Shown: positions 41,553-51,135, counted from the first letter of the stretch. The stretch is DNA of 64,000 nt from Microcaldota archaeon (GCA_016207165.1 JACQQD010000003.1:47343-111342), one strand, 5' to 3'. The notes: generated by a model not told the origin, from the sequence alone. Numbers and translations: made by a program.

Positions 41553-43613
41553 ATGACGATCCTCATCATCAGCGAAAAGCCGTCCGCCGCCCGAAAAATC
41601 GCTTCGGCTCTTTCCAACGGCAAAGCCAAAACCAAGGGAGCCGGCAAAGTCAAGTACCACGAATTTGAACTGGACGGCCAAACCGTGCAAGTCGCCGCCT
41701 CGGTGGGCCACGTGTACGGCATCCGCTCTACCCAAAAAGGAAACGACTACCCCGTTTTCGACATCCAATGGAGTCCAAGCCACGAAATCGAGAAAAACGC
41801 TTCGTACACCAAAGACTACCTCAACGTCATGCGGCAATTAGCCAAGACCGCCGACGAAGTCGTCAACGCGTGCGACTACGATTTTGAAGGCGAACTCATC
41901 GGCGCCAAAATCATTGAATTCAACGCCCCAAAAAAGAAGAAAACCCGCATGAAGTTCTCCACGCTGACGGCCAAGGAACTTCAAAACGCCTTCCAGGCCC
42001 GCGGCCCACCCAACACGGGATTGGCGCAAGCCGGCGAAACACGCCACGAACTGGATTGGCTGTGGGGCATCAACGGATCCAGAGCCTTGATGGCCGCCAT
42101 CAAGAAAGCCGGCATCTTCCGCATCCTAAGCATCGGACGCGTGCAAGGCCCGGCGCTAGCCGTGCTGGCGCAACGCGAACGCGAAATTTCAGCCTTCATC
42201 TCCAAACCATTCTGGCAATTGTTCGCCCACGTCGAGAAAGCCACGTTCGAGCACGTGCACGGAAAATTCTTTGAAGAAAAAAAAGCCGACGAAGCACTGG
42301 CCCAATCGGACAAGAACGGAACCGTCACGTCGGTAGAACAACGCAAAGTCAAACAACGCCCCCCACCCCCATTTGACCTCACCAGCCTCCAACTGGAGGC
42401 GTACCGCTGCTTCGGTTTCACGCCCACTCAAACCCTGCAACTCGCCCAAGACTTGTACTCGGAAGCCTGGATCAGTTACCCCAGAACCTCGTCCCAAAAA
42501 CTTCCGGAAACCCTGGGGTTGGACGCCATCATCTTCTCCTTAACCAAACAAGCCGCCTACCAGAAAAGCGCGCAAAGCCTCGTGGACGCCAAACGCTTTG
42601 CACCCGCCGAAGGCCCAAAAGAGGACCCGGCGCATCCCGCCATCCACCCCACCGGCGAAGCGCCTTTCAAACTCAACCCCCAACAACAAAAACTCTACGA
42701 CCTCATCACCAAACGCTTTCTTTCGTGTTTCGCCGAGGAAGCCAAACGCATCAAAATGCACGTCGTCCTGACGCTGGGCAAAGAAGACTTCCAAGCCGAC
42801 GGAGCCCACACCGTTCATTCCGGGTGGCATTCCATCTACGCGCCGTACACGAAAATCGAGGAAACCATCCTGCCGCCATTTAAAGAAGGACAAAAAGTAA
42901 CGGCCGAAGACCTCGCCAAAGTTCGCAAAGACACGCAACCCCCCAAACGCTTCACCCAAGCCTCCGTCATCAAGGCCCTGGAATCCAAAGGATTAGGCAC
43001 CAAAGCCACCCGCGCCCAAATCGTCCAAACCCTGTACAACCGAAACTACGTCTCCGGCAAAAGCATTGAAGTCACGCCCCTGGGATTGCGCGTCCAAGAA
43101 GCCCTGGAACACCACGTACCCGAAATCTTAAGCGAGGAATTCACGCGCCAAATCGAGGCGGAAATGGAGGCCATCGAAGCCGGAAAAACCGAGAAAGAAA
43201 AAGTCGTGGAAGACGGAAAAAAAGAACTCACCAAAATCCTCTCGACGTTCAAAAAGAAAGAACTCGACGTCGGCAAAGAACTCGTCTCGGCCCTGAAAGC
43301 CACGCAGTTCCAAGCCAACGTGTTGGGTGAATGCAAAAAATGCGGCAAGAACCTCGTCGTCCGAAAATCAAGGTTTGGCTTCTTCGTCGGTTGCCTCGGC
43401 TATCCGGCATGCAAGACCGTGTACCCGCTTCCCAAAGAATCCTCGGTGAAAGCCCTCCGCAAAACCTGCGAAAAATGCGGCACCCCCCAAGTCTCCGTCC
43501 ACCGCAAAAGCAAGAAAACATTTTCCATGTGCCTGGACCCCCAATGCGAAACCAAAGCCAACTGGGGAAAACCCAAACCGCCCAGCGCCGCTGAAAAAAC
43601 TTCCACCGCGTGA
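41553..43613 (+). CDS. topA: DNA topoisomerase I (type IA)
   Basis: A 686-residue type IA enzyme. The Toprim domain starts ILIISEKPSAARKIA, with NACDYDFEGELIGAKI carrying the acidic pair. The catalytic tyrosine is Y309 in WISYPRTSSQ. Two C-terminal Cys4 fingers are seen (ECKKCGKNLVV with CLGYPACKTV; TCEKCGTPQVS with MCLDPQCET). It relaxes negative supercoils. ATG 41553 lies about 29 nt from CTTTAAACC (41520-41528) and is favoured over ATG 41544. Confidence 0.95.
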   Translation: MTILIISEKPSAARKIASALSNGKAKTKGAGKVKYHEFELDGQTVQVAASVGHVYGIRSTQKGNDYPVFDIQWSPSHEIEKNASYTKDYLNVMRQLAKTADEVVNACDYDFEGELIGAKIIEFNAPKKKKTRMKFSTLTAKELQNAFQARGPPNTGLAQAGETRHELDWLWGINGSRALMAAIKKAGIFRILSIGRVQGPALAVLAQREREISAFISKPFWQLFAHVEKATFEHVHGKFFEEKKADEALAQSDKNGTVTSVEQRKVKQRPPPPFDLTSLQLEAYRCFGFTPTQTLQLAQDLYSEAWISYPRTSSQKLPETLGLDAIIFSLTKQAAYQKSAQSLVDAKRFAPAEGPKEDPAHPAIHPTGEAPFKLNPQQQKLYDLITKRFLSCFAEEAKRIKMHVVLTLGKEDFQADGAHTVHSGWHSIYAPYTKIEETILPPFKEGQKVTAEDLAKVRKDTQPPKRFTQASVIKALESKGLGTKATRAQIVQTLYNRNYVSGKSIEVTPLGLRVQEALEHHVPEILSEEFTRQIEAEMEAIEAGKTEKEKVVEDGKKELTKILSTFKKKELDVGKELVSALKATQFQANVLGECKKCGKNLVVRKSRFGFFVGCLGYPACKTVYPLPKESSVKALRKTCEKCGTPQVSVHRKSKKTFSMCLDPQCETKANWGKPKPPSAAEKTSTA

Positions 43614-43623
43614 AAAACGTTCC

Positions 43624-44247
43624 ATGGCGTCCCCCGAACTCCTCGCACTCATCGCGTACGGCGCCAGCTTGGGATTAACCGGCGCATTGACCCCCGGACC
43701 ACTGTCCACCGTCATGGTCTCGGAAACCATGGCGCACGGGAAACTTCGCGGCGCGTTATTTGCCTTGGCGCCCCTGCTCACCGACCTGCCCGTCTTGCTG
43801 GCATTCGTCATCGGATTCACCGTCCTTCAAAACGGCATCATGCTTTGGGCCGCAGGCTTTTTGGGCGGCGCATACCTCGTCTACCTCGGCGTCCGCCAAA
43901 TCACGGAAAAACAAAATGCCACAAAAAACCAGGCCGGCAAGAAATCGGCGCTCCGAAAAGCCTTGACCGTCAACGCCGCGAACCCCAACCTCTACATCTT
44001 CATGGGCTCCGTCATGGCCCCCCAAATCGTGCAAGATATCCACGACCCGCTTCTTTCCGCCGCCTTCTTTGCCTCCTTCCTCCTGTTCCTCGTCGGCGGC
44101 AACCTGGGCGTGGTGGTAGCCGTTGACCGCGGCAGAACGTTCTTCGAAAGCCAGAACTACCGGTTCATCCTTCAAGCCCTCGGCGTGCTCCTCGTTTTTT
44201 TCGGCGGCAGGTTATTGTACGCCGCCCTCCAACAGGTCTTTCCATGA
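43624..44247 (+). CDS. LysE/RhtB family transporter
   Basis: A 207-residue membrane protein with six predicted helices. The family signature is near the N-terminus (GLTGALTPGPLSTVMVSETM), and NAANPNLYIFMGSVMAPQI precedes the second half. LysE-type exporters move amino acids or related small solutes out of the cell. The substrate cannot be told. The stop overlaps the next start by 4 nt. Confidence 0.88.
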   Translation: MASPELLALIAYGASLGLTGALTPGPLSTVMVSETMAHGKLRGALFALAPLLTDLPVLLAFVIGFTVLQNGIMLWAAGFLGGAYLVYLGVRQITEKQNATKNQAGKKSALRKALTVNAANPNLYIFMGSVMAPQIVQDIHDPLLSAAFFASFLLFLVGGNLGVVVAVDRGRTFFESQNYRFILQALGVLLVFFGGRLLYAALQQVFP

Positions 44248-44990
44248 AAATCACGGTGGACCTGCGCAAAAGCGTGCACGAAAACGCGGCGGCTTATTTT
44301 GAAGAAGCCAAGAAATGGGAGAGAAAAGCCGAAGGCGCCAGAAAAGCCATCGCGGCATTCGAACAGAAAAACATCCACGCCAAATCCAAGCCAAAACAGG
44401 CCTCGTCCAAGAAAACCAAGGCCAAGTGGTTTGACGGTTACCACTACACCACCACGAAAAACGGCTTTTTGGTCGTAGCCGGAAAAAACGCCAAGCAAAA
44501 CGACGAACTGTACTCCAAACACCTCAAGGACGGCGACCTATTCTTTCACGCCGACGTCATCGGCGCGCCCACCACCCTGGTCAAGTCCGGCGGCAAACCC
44601 GTTCCAAAAGAAGACCAAGAACAAGCCGCCCAAATCGCCGCTTCCTACTCCAGAGCCTGGAAACAGGAATGGAACACCGTGGACGTGTACGCCGTACAAC
44701 CCAGCCAAGTCACCAAGTACAGCCAAGGTGAATTCGTGGGAAAAGGCGCATTTCTCATCTCCGGCAAACGCGAGTGGTTCCGCAACACCGAATTGAAGTT
44801 GTACCTGTCGCACGACGAAGAAGGCGTCCACGTGCACGCCGTCCACCACGCCCCAAAACCCGAAAACGCCGTTTTGATCCAACCCGGCCGAACGCCAAAA
44901 GAACAAGCCGCCAAAACACTCTCCAAGAAATGGGGCGTGCGGGAAGAAGACCTCCTCGGCGTCCTTCCCGGCGACGTGGCACGCATTTAA
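44244..44990 (+). CDS. NFACT-R domain protein (C-terminal half of RqcH/NEMF)
   Basis: A 248-residue protein matching the end of archaeal RqcH. The coiled-coil entry is ITVDLRKSVHENAAAYFEEA, then the NFACT-R (DUF814) core appears: WFDGYHYTTTKNGFLVVAGK, DLFFHADVIGAPTTL and WNTVDVYAVQPSQVT. Full RqcH is about 650 aa, with NFACT-N and HhH domains that bind tRNA and the stalled 60S/50S subunit; these are absent here. It may be a split subunit or a stand-alone form like eukaryotic CCDC25. ATG 44244 overlaps the LysE stop (ATGA). Confidence 0.85.
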   Translation: MKITVDLRKSVHENAAAYFEEAKKWERKAEGARKAIAAFEQKNIHAKSKPKQASSKKTKAKWFDGYHYTTTKNGFLVVAGKNAKQNDELYSKHLKDGDLFFHADVIGAPTTLVKSGGKPVPKEDQEQAAQIAASYSRAWKQEWNTVDVYAVQPSQVTKYSQGEFVGKGAFLISGKREWFRNTELKLYLSHDEEGVHVHAVHHAPKPENAVLIQPGRTPKEQAAKTLSKKWGVREEDLLGVLPGDVARI

Positions 44991-45047
44991 ACCGAAAAAA
45001 ACCAAGACAAGTCAGTGGCCGAAAACAATGGAGTGAATTTCTGACGC

Positions 45048-45974
45048 ATGGTCCTTGAATTTCTGCTCGTCATCTTGGGTTTGGTCCTCTTTGAAACCGT
45101 GTCCAGCGTCGACAACGCCGTGATCAACGCCGAAGTTCTTTCCAAAATGTCGGAACGCGCGCGCCGGTGGTTCCTCATCTGGGGCCTGCTGGCCGCCGTC
45201 TTTCTCTTGCGCGGCGTGCTTCCCTGGCTGATTGTCTGGGCCGCCAACCCGTCTCTTGGACCTGTGGAAGCGCTTTTGTCCACATTGTCCGACGACCCGC
45301 ACGTCGTTCAGGCCGTGGAAGCCTCGGCACCCGTTCTGCTTGTAGGCGGCGGCGTGTTTTTGATGTTTTTGTTCCTGCACTGGCTGTTTTTGGAAAAGAA
45401 AAACTTCGGATTGTACGGAGAAAAGTTCTTCCAAAAGCAAGGCGTCTGGTTTTACGCCGTCGTCTCCGTGTTTCTGGCGGCCGTGATTTGGTTCTCGCTT
45501 CAAATCAACCCCGTCATGGCGTTTAGCGCCGCCATCGGCTCGACCGTGTTTTTCATCACGCACGGCTTCAAGCAGAACGCCGAAGAAAAAGAGCGGGAGC
45601 TTTTGGAAGGAAAACACTCCAGCGCCTCGGATTGGAGCAAGATTTTCTACTTGGAGGCCATCGACGCCTCCTTTAGCATAGACGGCGTGGTTGGAGCATT
45701 TGCCTTCACGTTGAGCGTGCCCCTCATCCTGATTGGCAACGGCATCGGCGCGTTCGTGGTAAGGGAAATGACGATCCGCAACATTGAAACCGTGAAAAAA
45801 TACGTCTACCTCAAAAACGGCGCCATGTACTCTATCTTCTTCTTGGGCGCCATCATGCTTCTGGACGCCTTCGGCTACCACATCCCCGCCTGGCTCTCGC
45901 CGGTCATCACCTTCTTTACCATCGGCTACTTCTTTTTGAAATCCAAGACGGAACTCAAGGCCGCCGCGCATTAA
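45048..45974 (+). CDS. DUF475 (TerC-like) integral membrane protein
   Basis: A 308-residue protein with about eight helices and the TerC/DUF475 acidic motifs: ETVSSVDNAVINAEVLSKM near the N-terminus and FYLEAIDASFSIDGVVGAFA in the second half. Both contain Asp/Asn residues within helices that are thought to handle metal ions. TerC-type proteins are linked to metal stress and export. Length agrees with DUF475. Confidence 0.88.
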   Translation: MVLEFLLVILGLVLFETVSSVDNAVINAEVLSKMSERARRWFLIWGLLAAVFLLRGVLPWLIVWAANPSLGPVEALLSTLSDDPHVVQAVEASAPVLLVGGGVFLMFLFLHWLFLEKKNFGLYGEKFFQKQGVWFYAVVSVFLAAVIWFSLQINPVMAFSAAIGSTVFFITHGFKQNAEEKERELLEGKHSSASDWSKIFYLEAIDASFSIDGVVGAFAFTLSVPLILIGNGIGAFVVREMTIRNIETVKKYVYLKNGAMYSIFFLGAIMLLDAFGYHIPAWLSPVITFFTIGYFFLKSKTELKAAAH

Positions 45975-46018
45975 ACCCAATTCTTTTTAAGCGGTTCAAC
46001 CGTTTCTTGAATCCACAC

Positions 46019-46579
46019 ATGAAAACGGTTCTTTTCGCGCTCTTGACTTCCCTGCTGCTTCTCGGCTGCGTCCAGCAGAACCCAACGGCCACTTCGGCCC
46101 CAGTCATCGACACCCAGGACTCCGACGCGGCCATCAACGACGCCAGAGAAACCGGAGAGGAACTGGACCAAACCGGCGACATCCCTGCTGCCGAAAACGC
46201 GGATCCGACCCCCAAAGCAACGACAAGCCTCGGCGGAGGATTTTACGAACCATTCACCAAGATCCGGTACGAACAAGCCCGAACCGAAGGCAAAACCGTC
46301 TTCCTGGAATTCTACGCCAACTGGTGCCCCATCTGCAAACAGCAAGAGCCCCACATCGAAGCGGCATTCCAGGAAATCACGGACGAATCCGTGATTGGAT
46401 TCCGCGTCAACTACAACGACGATGACACGGATGACGACGAACGACAACTGGCGCGGCAATTCGGAGTTTCCTATCAACACACCCACGTGATCTTGGACTC
46501 CCAGGGAAACGTAAAAACAAAGTCGCTTGAACTCTGGGACAAAAACCGCGTCCTCGAAGAAATCCGAAAGGCGGCGTGA
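46019..46579 (+). CDS. Thioredoxin-like lipoprotein
   Basis: A 187-residue lipoprotein with signal peptide and lipobox LLLLGC (Cys17), then an acidic linker. The thioredoxin domain carries C103-P-I-C106 (LEFYANWCPICKQQEPHI) and FGVSYQHTHVILDSQG, where the usual cis-proline is replaced by His/Thr. It probably acts outside the membrane and receives electrons from CcdA, encoded 7 nt downstream. ATG 46019 is about 30 nt from TTCTTTTTAAG (45981-45991). Confidence 0.87.
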   Translation: MKTVLFALLTSLLLLGCVQQNPTATSAPVIDTQDSDAAINDARETGEELDQTGDIPAAENADPTPKATTSLGGGFYEPFTKIRYEQARTEGKTVFLEFYANWCPICKQQEPHIEAAFQEITDESVIGFRVNYNDDDTDDDERQLARQFGVSYQHTHVILDSQGNVKTKSLELWDKNRVLEEIRKAA

Positions 46580-46586
46580 CCTCACC

Positions 46587-47315
46587 ATGGCGGAAGTCAC
46601 CTTGTTGCTGGCATTCGCGGCGGGCCTCATCTCGTTTCTGAGTCCCTGCGTTCTGCCGTTGATTCCCGCGTTTTTGACGTATTTGGCCGGCTCTTCCTCC
46701 AATGAACTCCAGAAAAACCCAAGCCAAGCCAAAAAAAAGATCTTCTTTTCCAGCGTCTTTTTCGTCCTCGGGTTCTCCGTCGTATTTTCTTTACTAGGCG
46801 TGCTGCTTCAAAGCGTCCTGAGCGGAGTCGCCTTTGACTTGCGCACGTACTTGGGTTACCTCGGCGGCGCGTTCATCATCTTCTTCGGATTGACGCTCAC
46901 GGGCTTGATCCAAATTGACTTCCTCCAAAAAGACCACAAATTCGACGTCCAAAAAACCAGGCATTCGTACCCCACGTCGTTTTTGTTCGGCGCCGCGTTC
47001 GCCGTGGGCTGGACGCCCTGCGTCGGCGCGGTGCTGGGAAGCGTCCTGACTTTGGCCGCCACGCAACCCCAGACCGCGCTTCCCTTGATGCTAGCCTATT
47101 CCCTGGGTTTGGGAATTCCATTTCTAGCCGCCGGCCTGTTTTTGTCGCGCTTGACGGGTTTCATCCAAAAAATCAGCCCCCACCTGAAAACCCTCAACAT
47201 CGTCTTCGGCATGCTTCTGATCGTCCTAGGCATCCTGGTGTTCACCAACACGTTGAACGTAGTGGCCAACTGGTTTCCCGCCCTGGGACTGGCGGAATCC
47301 CTCATGGGAAACTGA
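46587..47315 (+). CDS. ccdA: CcdA/DsbD-type membrane electron carrier
   Basis: A 242-residue, six-helix protein. The paired cysteines of CcdA lie in FLSPCVLPLIPAFLTYLAG (helix 1) and AVGWTPCVGAVLGSVL (helix 4). It moves reducing equivalents from cytoplasmic thioredoxin to extracytoplasmic thiol proteins. Here it lies between a thioredoxin lipoprotein and a DipZ-like protein, which are its likely partners. ATG 46587 is the natural start. Confidence 0.92.
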   Translation: MAEVTLLLAFAAGLISFLSPCVLPLIPAFLTYLAGSSSNELQKNPSQAKKKIFFSSVFFVLGFSVVFSLLGVLLQSVLSGVAFDLRTYLGYLGGAFIIFFGLTLTGLIQIDFLQKDHKFDVQKTRHSYPTSFLFGAAFAVGWTPCVGAVLGSVLTLAATQPQTALPLMLAYSLGLGIPFLAAGLFLSRLTGFIQKISPHLKTLNIVFGMLLIVLGILVFTNTLNVVANWFPALGLAESLMGN

Positions 47316-47316
47316 C

Positions 47317-48384
47317 ATGATCAAAACCACGCGCCCGTTGGCCTTGGTCGCCGTCTTGGTCCTCATCGGAATCAGCCTCTTCGCCATTCAAGCCACGAAG
47401 AACACGGCATCCGCCGACATCCAGAACCAAAGCGCGTCCCATGCGTTTTTGGCCGACACGGAAAAACAAGGGTTCACGCCCGCACCGGAGTTGAACGACA
47501 TCAGCGGGTACCTCAACGCCCCAGAAAACTTTACGTTGTCCTCCGTCAAAGGAAAAGTCATCCTGGTTGACTTCTGGACGTACAGCTGCATCAACTGCAT
47601 TCGGACGCTTCCATACCTCAAGAACTGGCACGAAAAATACAAGGACCAAGGACTGGCCGTCGTGGGAGTGCACACCCCCGAATTCCAGTTCGAGAAAGAC
47701 TTGCAAAACGTGCAGGCCGCCGTCCAACAAAACGGCATTTCGTACCCCGTAGTCCTGGACAACGACTACGCCACGTGGCGCGCCTACCAAAACAATTACT
47801 GGCCCCACAAGTACCTCATCGACGCGCAAGGCTACATCCGCTACGACCACATCGGGGAAGGCGGATACGAAGAAACCGAGCGACAAATCCGGAAACTCCT
47901 CATGGAACGCGACGAACAACTCCAACTGGAGCCAACCCAAACCGCCAACGCCACGCCCCTTCCATTAGGGCAAATCGGCACCCCCGAAATCTATTTCGGC
48001 TACGACTTCATCCGCCAGCCCTTCGGCAACCTCGCGGAACTCAAAACGGAAGAACCCATCGCGTTTACGTTCAACGGCGTCGACCAATTCACTCCAAACC
48101 TGGCGTACCTGGAAGGAACCTGGGTCATCCGAAAAGACCACGCCGAACTGGTCTCCGACTCCGGACGCGTGGCGTTGGCGTTCAAAGCGAAAACCGCAAA
48201 CATCGTGGCCGGCTCCAACCCACCCCAACCCGTTACCGCGATGGTCTTTGGCTTGCCGGAAAAAACCGTGGCCATCCACCGCCAAACCCTGTACCCCGTA
48301 GCGGAAACACCGGACTACGAACAAAAAACCCTGGTTCTAACGGCTTCCAAAGGCTTTCAGTTGTACACGTTCACGTTCGGCTAA
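47317..48384 (+). CDS. DipZ-like anchored thioredoxin with C-terminal CBM-like domain
   Basis: A 355-residue protein. The N-terminal anchor is PLALVAVLVLIGISLFAIQ. The TlpA/DipZ-type redoxin domain has C91-I-N-C94 (VDFWTYSCINCIRTLPYL) and NYWPHKYLIDAQGYIRYDH, the cis-Pro region. From ~215 on, a beta-sandwich starts TPEIYFGYDFIRQPFGN, as in the C-terminal domain of DipZ. In bacterial DipZ these parts are fused to CcdA; here CcdA is a separate gene 1 nt upstream. Confidence 0.88.
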   Translation: MIKTTRPLALVAVLVLIGISLFAIQATKNTASADIQNQSASHAFLADTEKQGFTPAPELNDISGYLNAPENFTLSSVKGKVILVDFWTYSCINCIRTLPYLKNWHEKYKDQGLAVVGVHTPEFQFEKDLQNVQAAVQQNGISYPVVLDNDYATWRAYQNNYWPHKYLIDAQGYIRYDHIGEGGYEETERQIRKLLMERDEQLQLEPTQTANATPLPLGQIGTPEIYFGYDFIRQPFGNLAELKTEEPIAFTFNGVDQFTPNLAYLEGTWVIRKDHAELVSDSGRVALAFKAKTANIVAGSNPPQPVTAMVFGLPEKTVAIHRQTLYPVAETPDYEQKTLVLTASKGFQLYTFTFG

Positions 48385-48791
48385 CCGAACTTCTCGTCCA
48401 ATTTCTCGCCCAAATACTTGTACGTCGCCGACTTGATGGCCTTCAAACTCAACAAAGCACACTTGGTTCTGGCAGGACTGACTGGCACGCCCAACAACTT
48501 GAACACGTCATCCCGTGAAACCTTCTTGACGTCGTCCAACGACATGCCCTTGACATGGTCCGTCAACAACGACGTGGCGGCCGTGGAAATGGCGCACCCA
48601 ATGCCGTCAAACTTAACGTCCTGGATTTTATTGTTTGAAATTTTCAAGAAAACCTCGATTTCGTCGGCGCACAACGGATTGGCGTCTTTGACCGACGTGT
48701 CCGCGTCACTCAACCGCCCCTTGTTGTGCGGATGCTTGTAATGCTCCAAAATCTGCTCCCGGTACATCTCCAAACTCATATGGGAAACCAT
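48381..48791 (-). CDS. sufU: SufU/IscU-type Fe-S scaffold
   Basis: A 136-residue scaffold with the three cluster cysteines: DANPLCADEIEVFL, FDGIGCAISTAATSLL and SPARTKCALLSLKAI. The IscU Asp is present near the first cysteine (CADE). It accepts sulfur from SufS and assembles [2Fe-2S] clusters. The linker between the second and third Cys is short, as in SufU/IscU. It is the last gene of the leftward SUF operon. Two ATGs (48791 and 48779) are possible starts. Confidence 0.92.
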   Translation of the reverse strand: MVSHMSLEMYREQILEHYKHPHNKGRLSDADTSVKDANPLCADEIEVFLKISNNKIQDVKFDGIGCAISTAATSLLTDHVKGMSLDDVKKVSRDDVFKLLGVPVSPARTKCALLSLKAIKSATYKYLGEKLDEKFG

Positions 48792-48802
48792 CCACTACGC
48801 GG

Positions 48803-49999
48803 TTAGGCAAAAACCATTTGCGCCTGTTTGACGGCGTCGGCCAACCGGTGGCACTCGTCTTCCGTATTGTACAAGTAAAAACTCGCCCGCGTCGCTCCCG
48901 CGATGTTCAAACGGTCCATCAACACTTGCGCGCAGTGGTTGCCGGAACGAACCGCGATGGCGTTCGCGTCCAAAATGCTTCCCACGTCGTGCGTGTGCGC
49001 GCCAGCTAAGTTAAAGGACACAATCGGCGTGCGCGCCTTGGCAGAACCGTATACGGTGACGCCCGGAACATCGGAGAGCAAGTCCAACGTCGTTTTGAGG
49101 AGTTTTTCCTCGTGCTTCTGAATCGAAGAAAAGCCAACGCGTTGCAGGTAGTCAACGGCTCTGCTCAAACCGATGGCGTCCGCGGCGTTGGGGGTTCCCG
49201 CCTCGAACTTGGCCGGCAGTTCCGCCCACGTGGTCCCCTCTTTTTTCACTTTGGAAATCATGCTTCCCCCAAACAAGAAAGGCGGCATTTCTTCCAGCAC
49301 GCTTTTCTTGCCCCACAAAACCCCGGCGCCCATGGGGCCGCACATCTTGTGCCCCGAAAACGCGTAAAAATCGGCGTCGAAAACGTCCACCAAGCCATGT
49401 GGGGCGCCGGCGGCGCCATCCACCACCACCAACGCGCCTTGCTTCCTGGCTTTCTTCGTCCACGCCTTCACGTCGTTGACCGTGCCCAGGACGTTTGAAA
49501 CCTGGGCAAACGAAAACACGCGCGTCGCTTCGGGAAATTCAAACGAGTCATCCAATTCGCCTTGGTCTGTGACCGGCACGAACTCCAGTTTCGCGCCCGC
49601 TTCCCTGGCCACCTGCTGCCAGGGCACCAAATTAGAGTGGTGATCCATTTCCGTGACTACCACCACATCCCCTTTCCGAAGGTTGTGCCGGCCCCACGCC
49701 TGGGCCACCAAATTCAGGGACTCCGTCGCATTGCGCGTGAAGATGACTTCCTCGGCTTTGGCCTTCAAAAACGAGGCGACTTTTTCGCGCGCGGCCTCAA
49801 ACAATTGCGTGGCCTCCATGCTCAACGAAGAAACGCTTCGGTGCACGTTGGAGTACGACGCCGAATAAAAATCGGAAACCGCTTGAATGACGGATTCGGG
49901 TTTCTGCGTTGACGCCGCATTGTCCAAGTACGCCAACGGCTTGCCGTTAAACGTGCGCCGCAATACCGGAAAATCCATTCGGAGGGCATCAACGTCCAT
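48803..49999 (-). CDS. sufS: Cysteine desulfurase SufS
   Basis: A 398-residue group II desulfurase. It starts FPVLRRTFNGKPLAYLDNAA, with PLP lysine K218 in AFSGHKMCGPMGAG and catalytic Cys356 in RSGNHCAQVL, the short-loop SufS type. It removes sulfur from cysteine for SufU/SufBCD. An oddity: the PLP-stacking DGAQ motif reads DGAA (D194-A197), so the usual Gln that contacts the PLP ring oxygen is Ala. All other catalytic positions look normal. It starts 13 nt after sufD. Confidence 0.93.
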   Translation of the reverse strand: MDVDALRMDFPVLRRTFNGKPLAYLDNAASTQKPESVIQAVSDFYSASYSNVHRSVSSLSMEATQLFEAAREKVASFLKAKAEEVIFTRNATESLNLVAQAWGRHNLRKGDVVVVTEMDHHSNLVPWQQVAREAGAKLEFVPVTDQGELDDSFEFPEATRVFSFAQVSNVLGTVNDVKAWTKKARKQGALVVVDGAAGAPHGLVDVFDADFYAFSGHKMCGPMGAGVLWGKKSVLEEMPPFLFGGSMISKVKKEGTTWAELPAKFEAGTPNAADAIGLSRAVDYLQRVGFSSIQKHEEKLLKTTLDLLSDVPGVTVYGSAKARTPIVSFNLAGAHTHDVGSILDANAIAVRSGNHCAQVLMDRLNIAGATRASFYLYNTEDECHRLADAVKQAQMVFA

Positions 50000-50012
50000 G
50001 GAAGTAAATCGC

Positions 50013-51122
50013 CTAGCTTATCGTTGCATCCAAAGATTCAAAAACGCGTTGGCGGACGCCCTCGTCCGGGATTTGGCGCACCAGCGACTCCAGAAAACCG
50101 TCCACCACCAGCTTTTCAGCTTGTCGCTTTTCCATGCCGCGGGACCGCAGGTAAAACAAGGCATCCGAAGAAAGCTTGGAAACGGTGGCCGCGTGAGAGG
50201 CCCGCACGTCGTTGTTGTCGATAAAAAGAGACGGAACGCTGTTGGACACCACGCCGTGGTCCAGATGCAGGACGCGGTCCTCCAAAAACGAATCCGTCTG
50301 ACTGGCCGTCTTGTCAATCCGAATGACGCCCCGGTACACCGCCGAAGCCTTGCCTTTCAAAGCCCCCTTGACCTTGACGTCGCTTTGCGTCCCCTTCCCG
50401 ACATGATGGGCCACCGTCGTCAAATCAAAGTGCTGGTTGCCAGAACCCAAAAAAACGGCAGAATGCCTTGGCGCGCGTGAACGGCTTCCAACGAAACGGT
50501 GCTCGACTTTGGTTCGCGACAGCGTGCCGCCCACGTCCACGTGAACGGAATTAATTTCGGCATCGGAACCCAGTTCAAAAAATTTCGAGGCAAACCCCAA
50601 CGTGCCGTCCCCGAAACGCTGGACCGAGTAATAATTCAATACAGCCCCGGCGCCCAGCTCAAACCGGCTGGTCTCCGCAAACAAAACCGGTTTTTTTGAA
50701 GCGTATTGCACGAACACGTCCAACACCGCATTTTTGCCTACACTAAAAACGTCCAGCAACCCCCCGGACCGCTCCGGGCGAACCACCACATCCAGCCGCG
50801 CCTGGTCTCCGGCCGACACGTCAAAACGCATTGACGAACCAAAGGCGTGCGCCAAAGCCTCCAACTTGTCCGAAGGCTTACCAAAATCAACATTTACGTT
50901 TTCATGAACCGAAACGTTTTTTGCTTTCACGTCCAACGCCACGGCGCCCAGCGGCGCGCACGCGGAAACATCCAGTTTCCGAACATCCGTGTACCGCCAC
51001 GCCTCCTCTTTGGGCGAAGGCAAGTCCATGGATTCAAAAACAGAAAAGGCGCGCTTCCTTTTTGAGGACGCCTTGGGAAAAAACCGGTCAAACTGAGCCT
51101 TTGAAAAAAGCGTTTCCAACAT
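50013..51122 (-). CDS. sufD: SufD
   Basis: A 369-residue SufB/D-family protein. The N-terminal helical region has SPKEEAWRYTDVRKLDV. A right-handed beta-helix follows and ends with the family signature SDALFYLRSRGMEKRQAEKL. It forms the SufBC2D scaffold. Like other SufD proteins it is shorter than SufB and has fewer conserved cysteines. ATG 51122 is chosen over the upstream ORF start; it lies 13 nt after sufB. Confidence 0.92.
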   Translation of the reverse strand: MLETLFSKAQFDRFFPKASSKRKRAFSVFESMDLPSPKEEAWRYTDVRKLDVSACAPLGAVALDVKAKNVSVHENVNVDFGKPSDKLEALAHAFGSSMRFDVSAGDQARLDVVVRPERSGGLLDVFSVGKNAVLDVFVQYASKKPVLFAETSRFELGAGAVLNYYSVQRFGDGTLGFASKFFELGSDAEINSVHVDVGGTLSRTKVEHRFVGSRSRAPRHSAVFLGSGNQHFDLTTVAHHVGKGTQSDVKVKGALKGKASAVYRGVIRIDKTASQTDSFLEDRVLHLDHGVVSNSVPSLFIDNNDVRASHAATVSKLSSDALFYLRSRGMEKRQAEKLVVDGFLESLVRQIPDEGVRQRVFESLDATIS

Positions 51123-51135
51123 GAAGAAAAACCTT

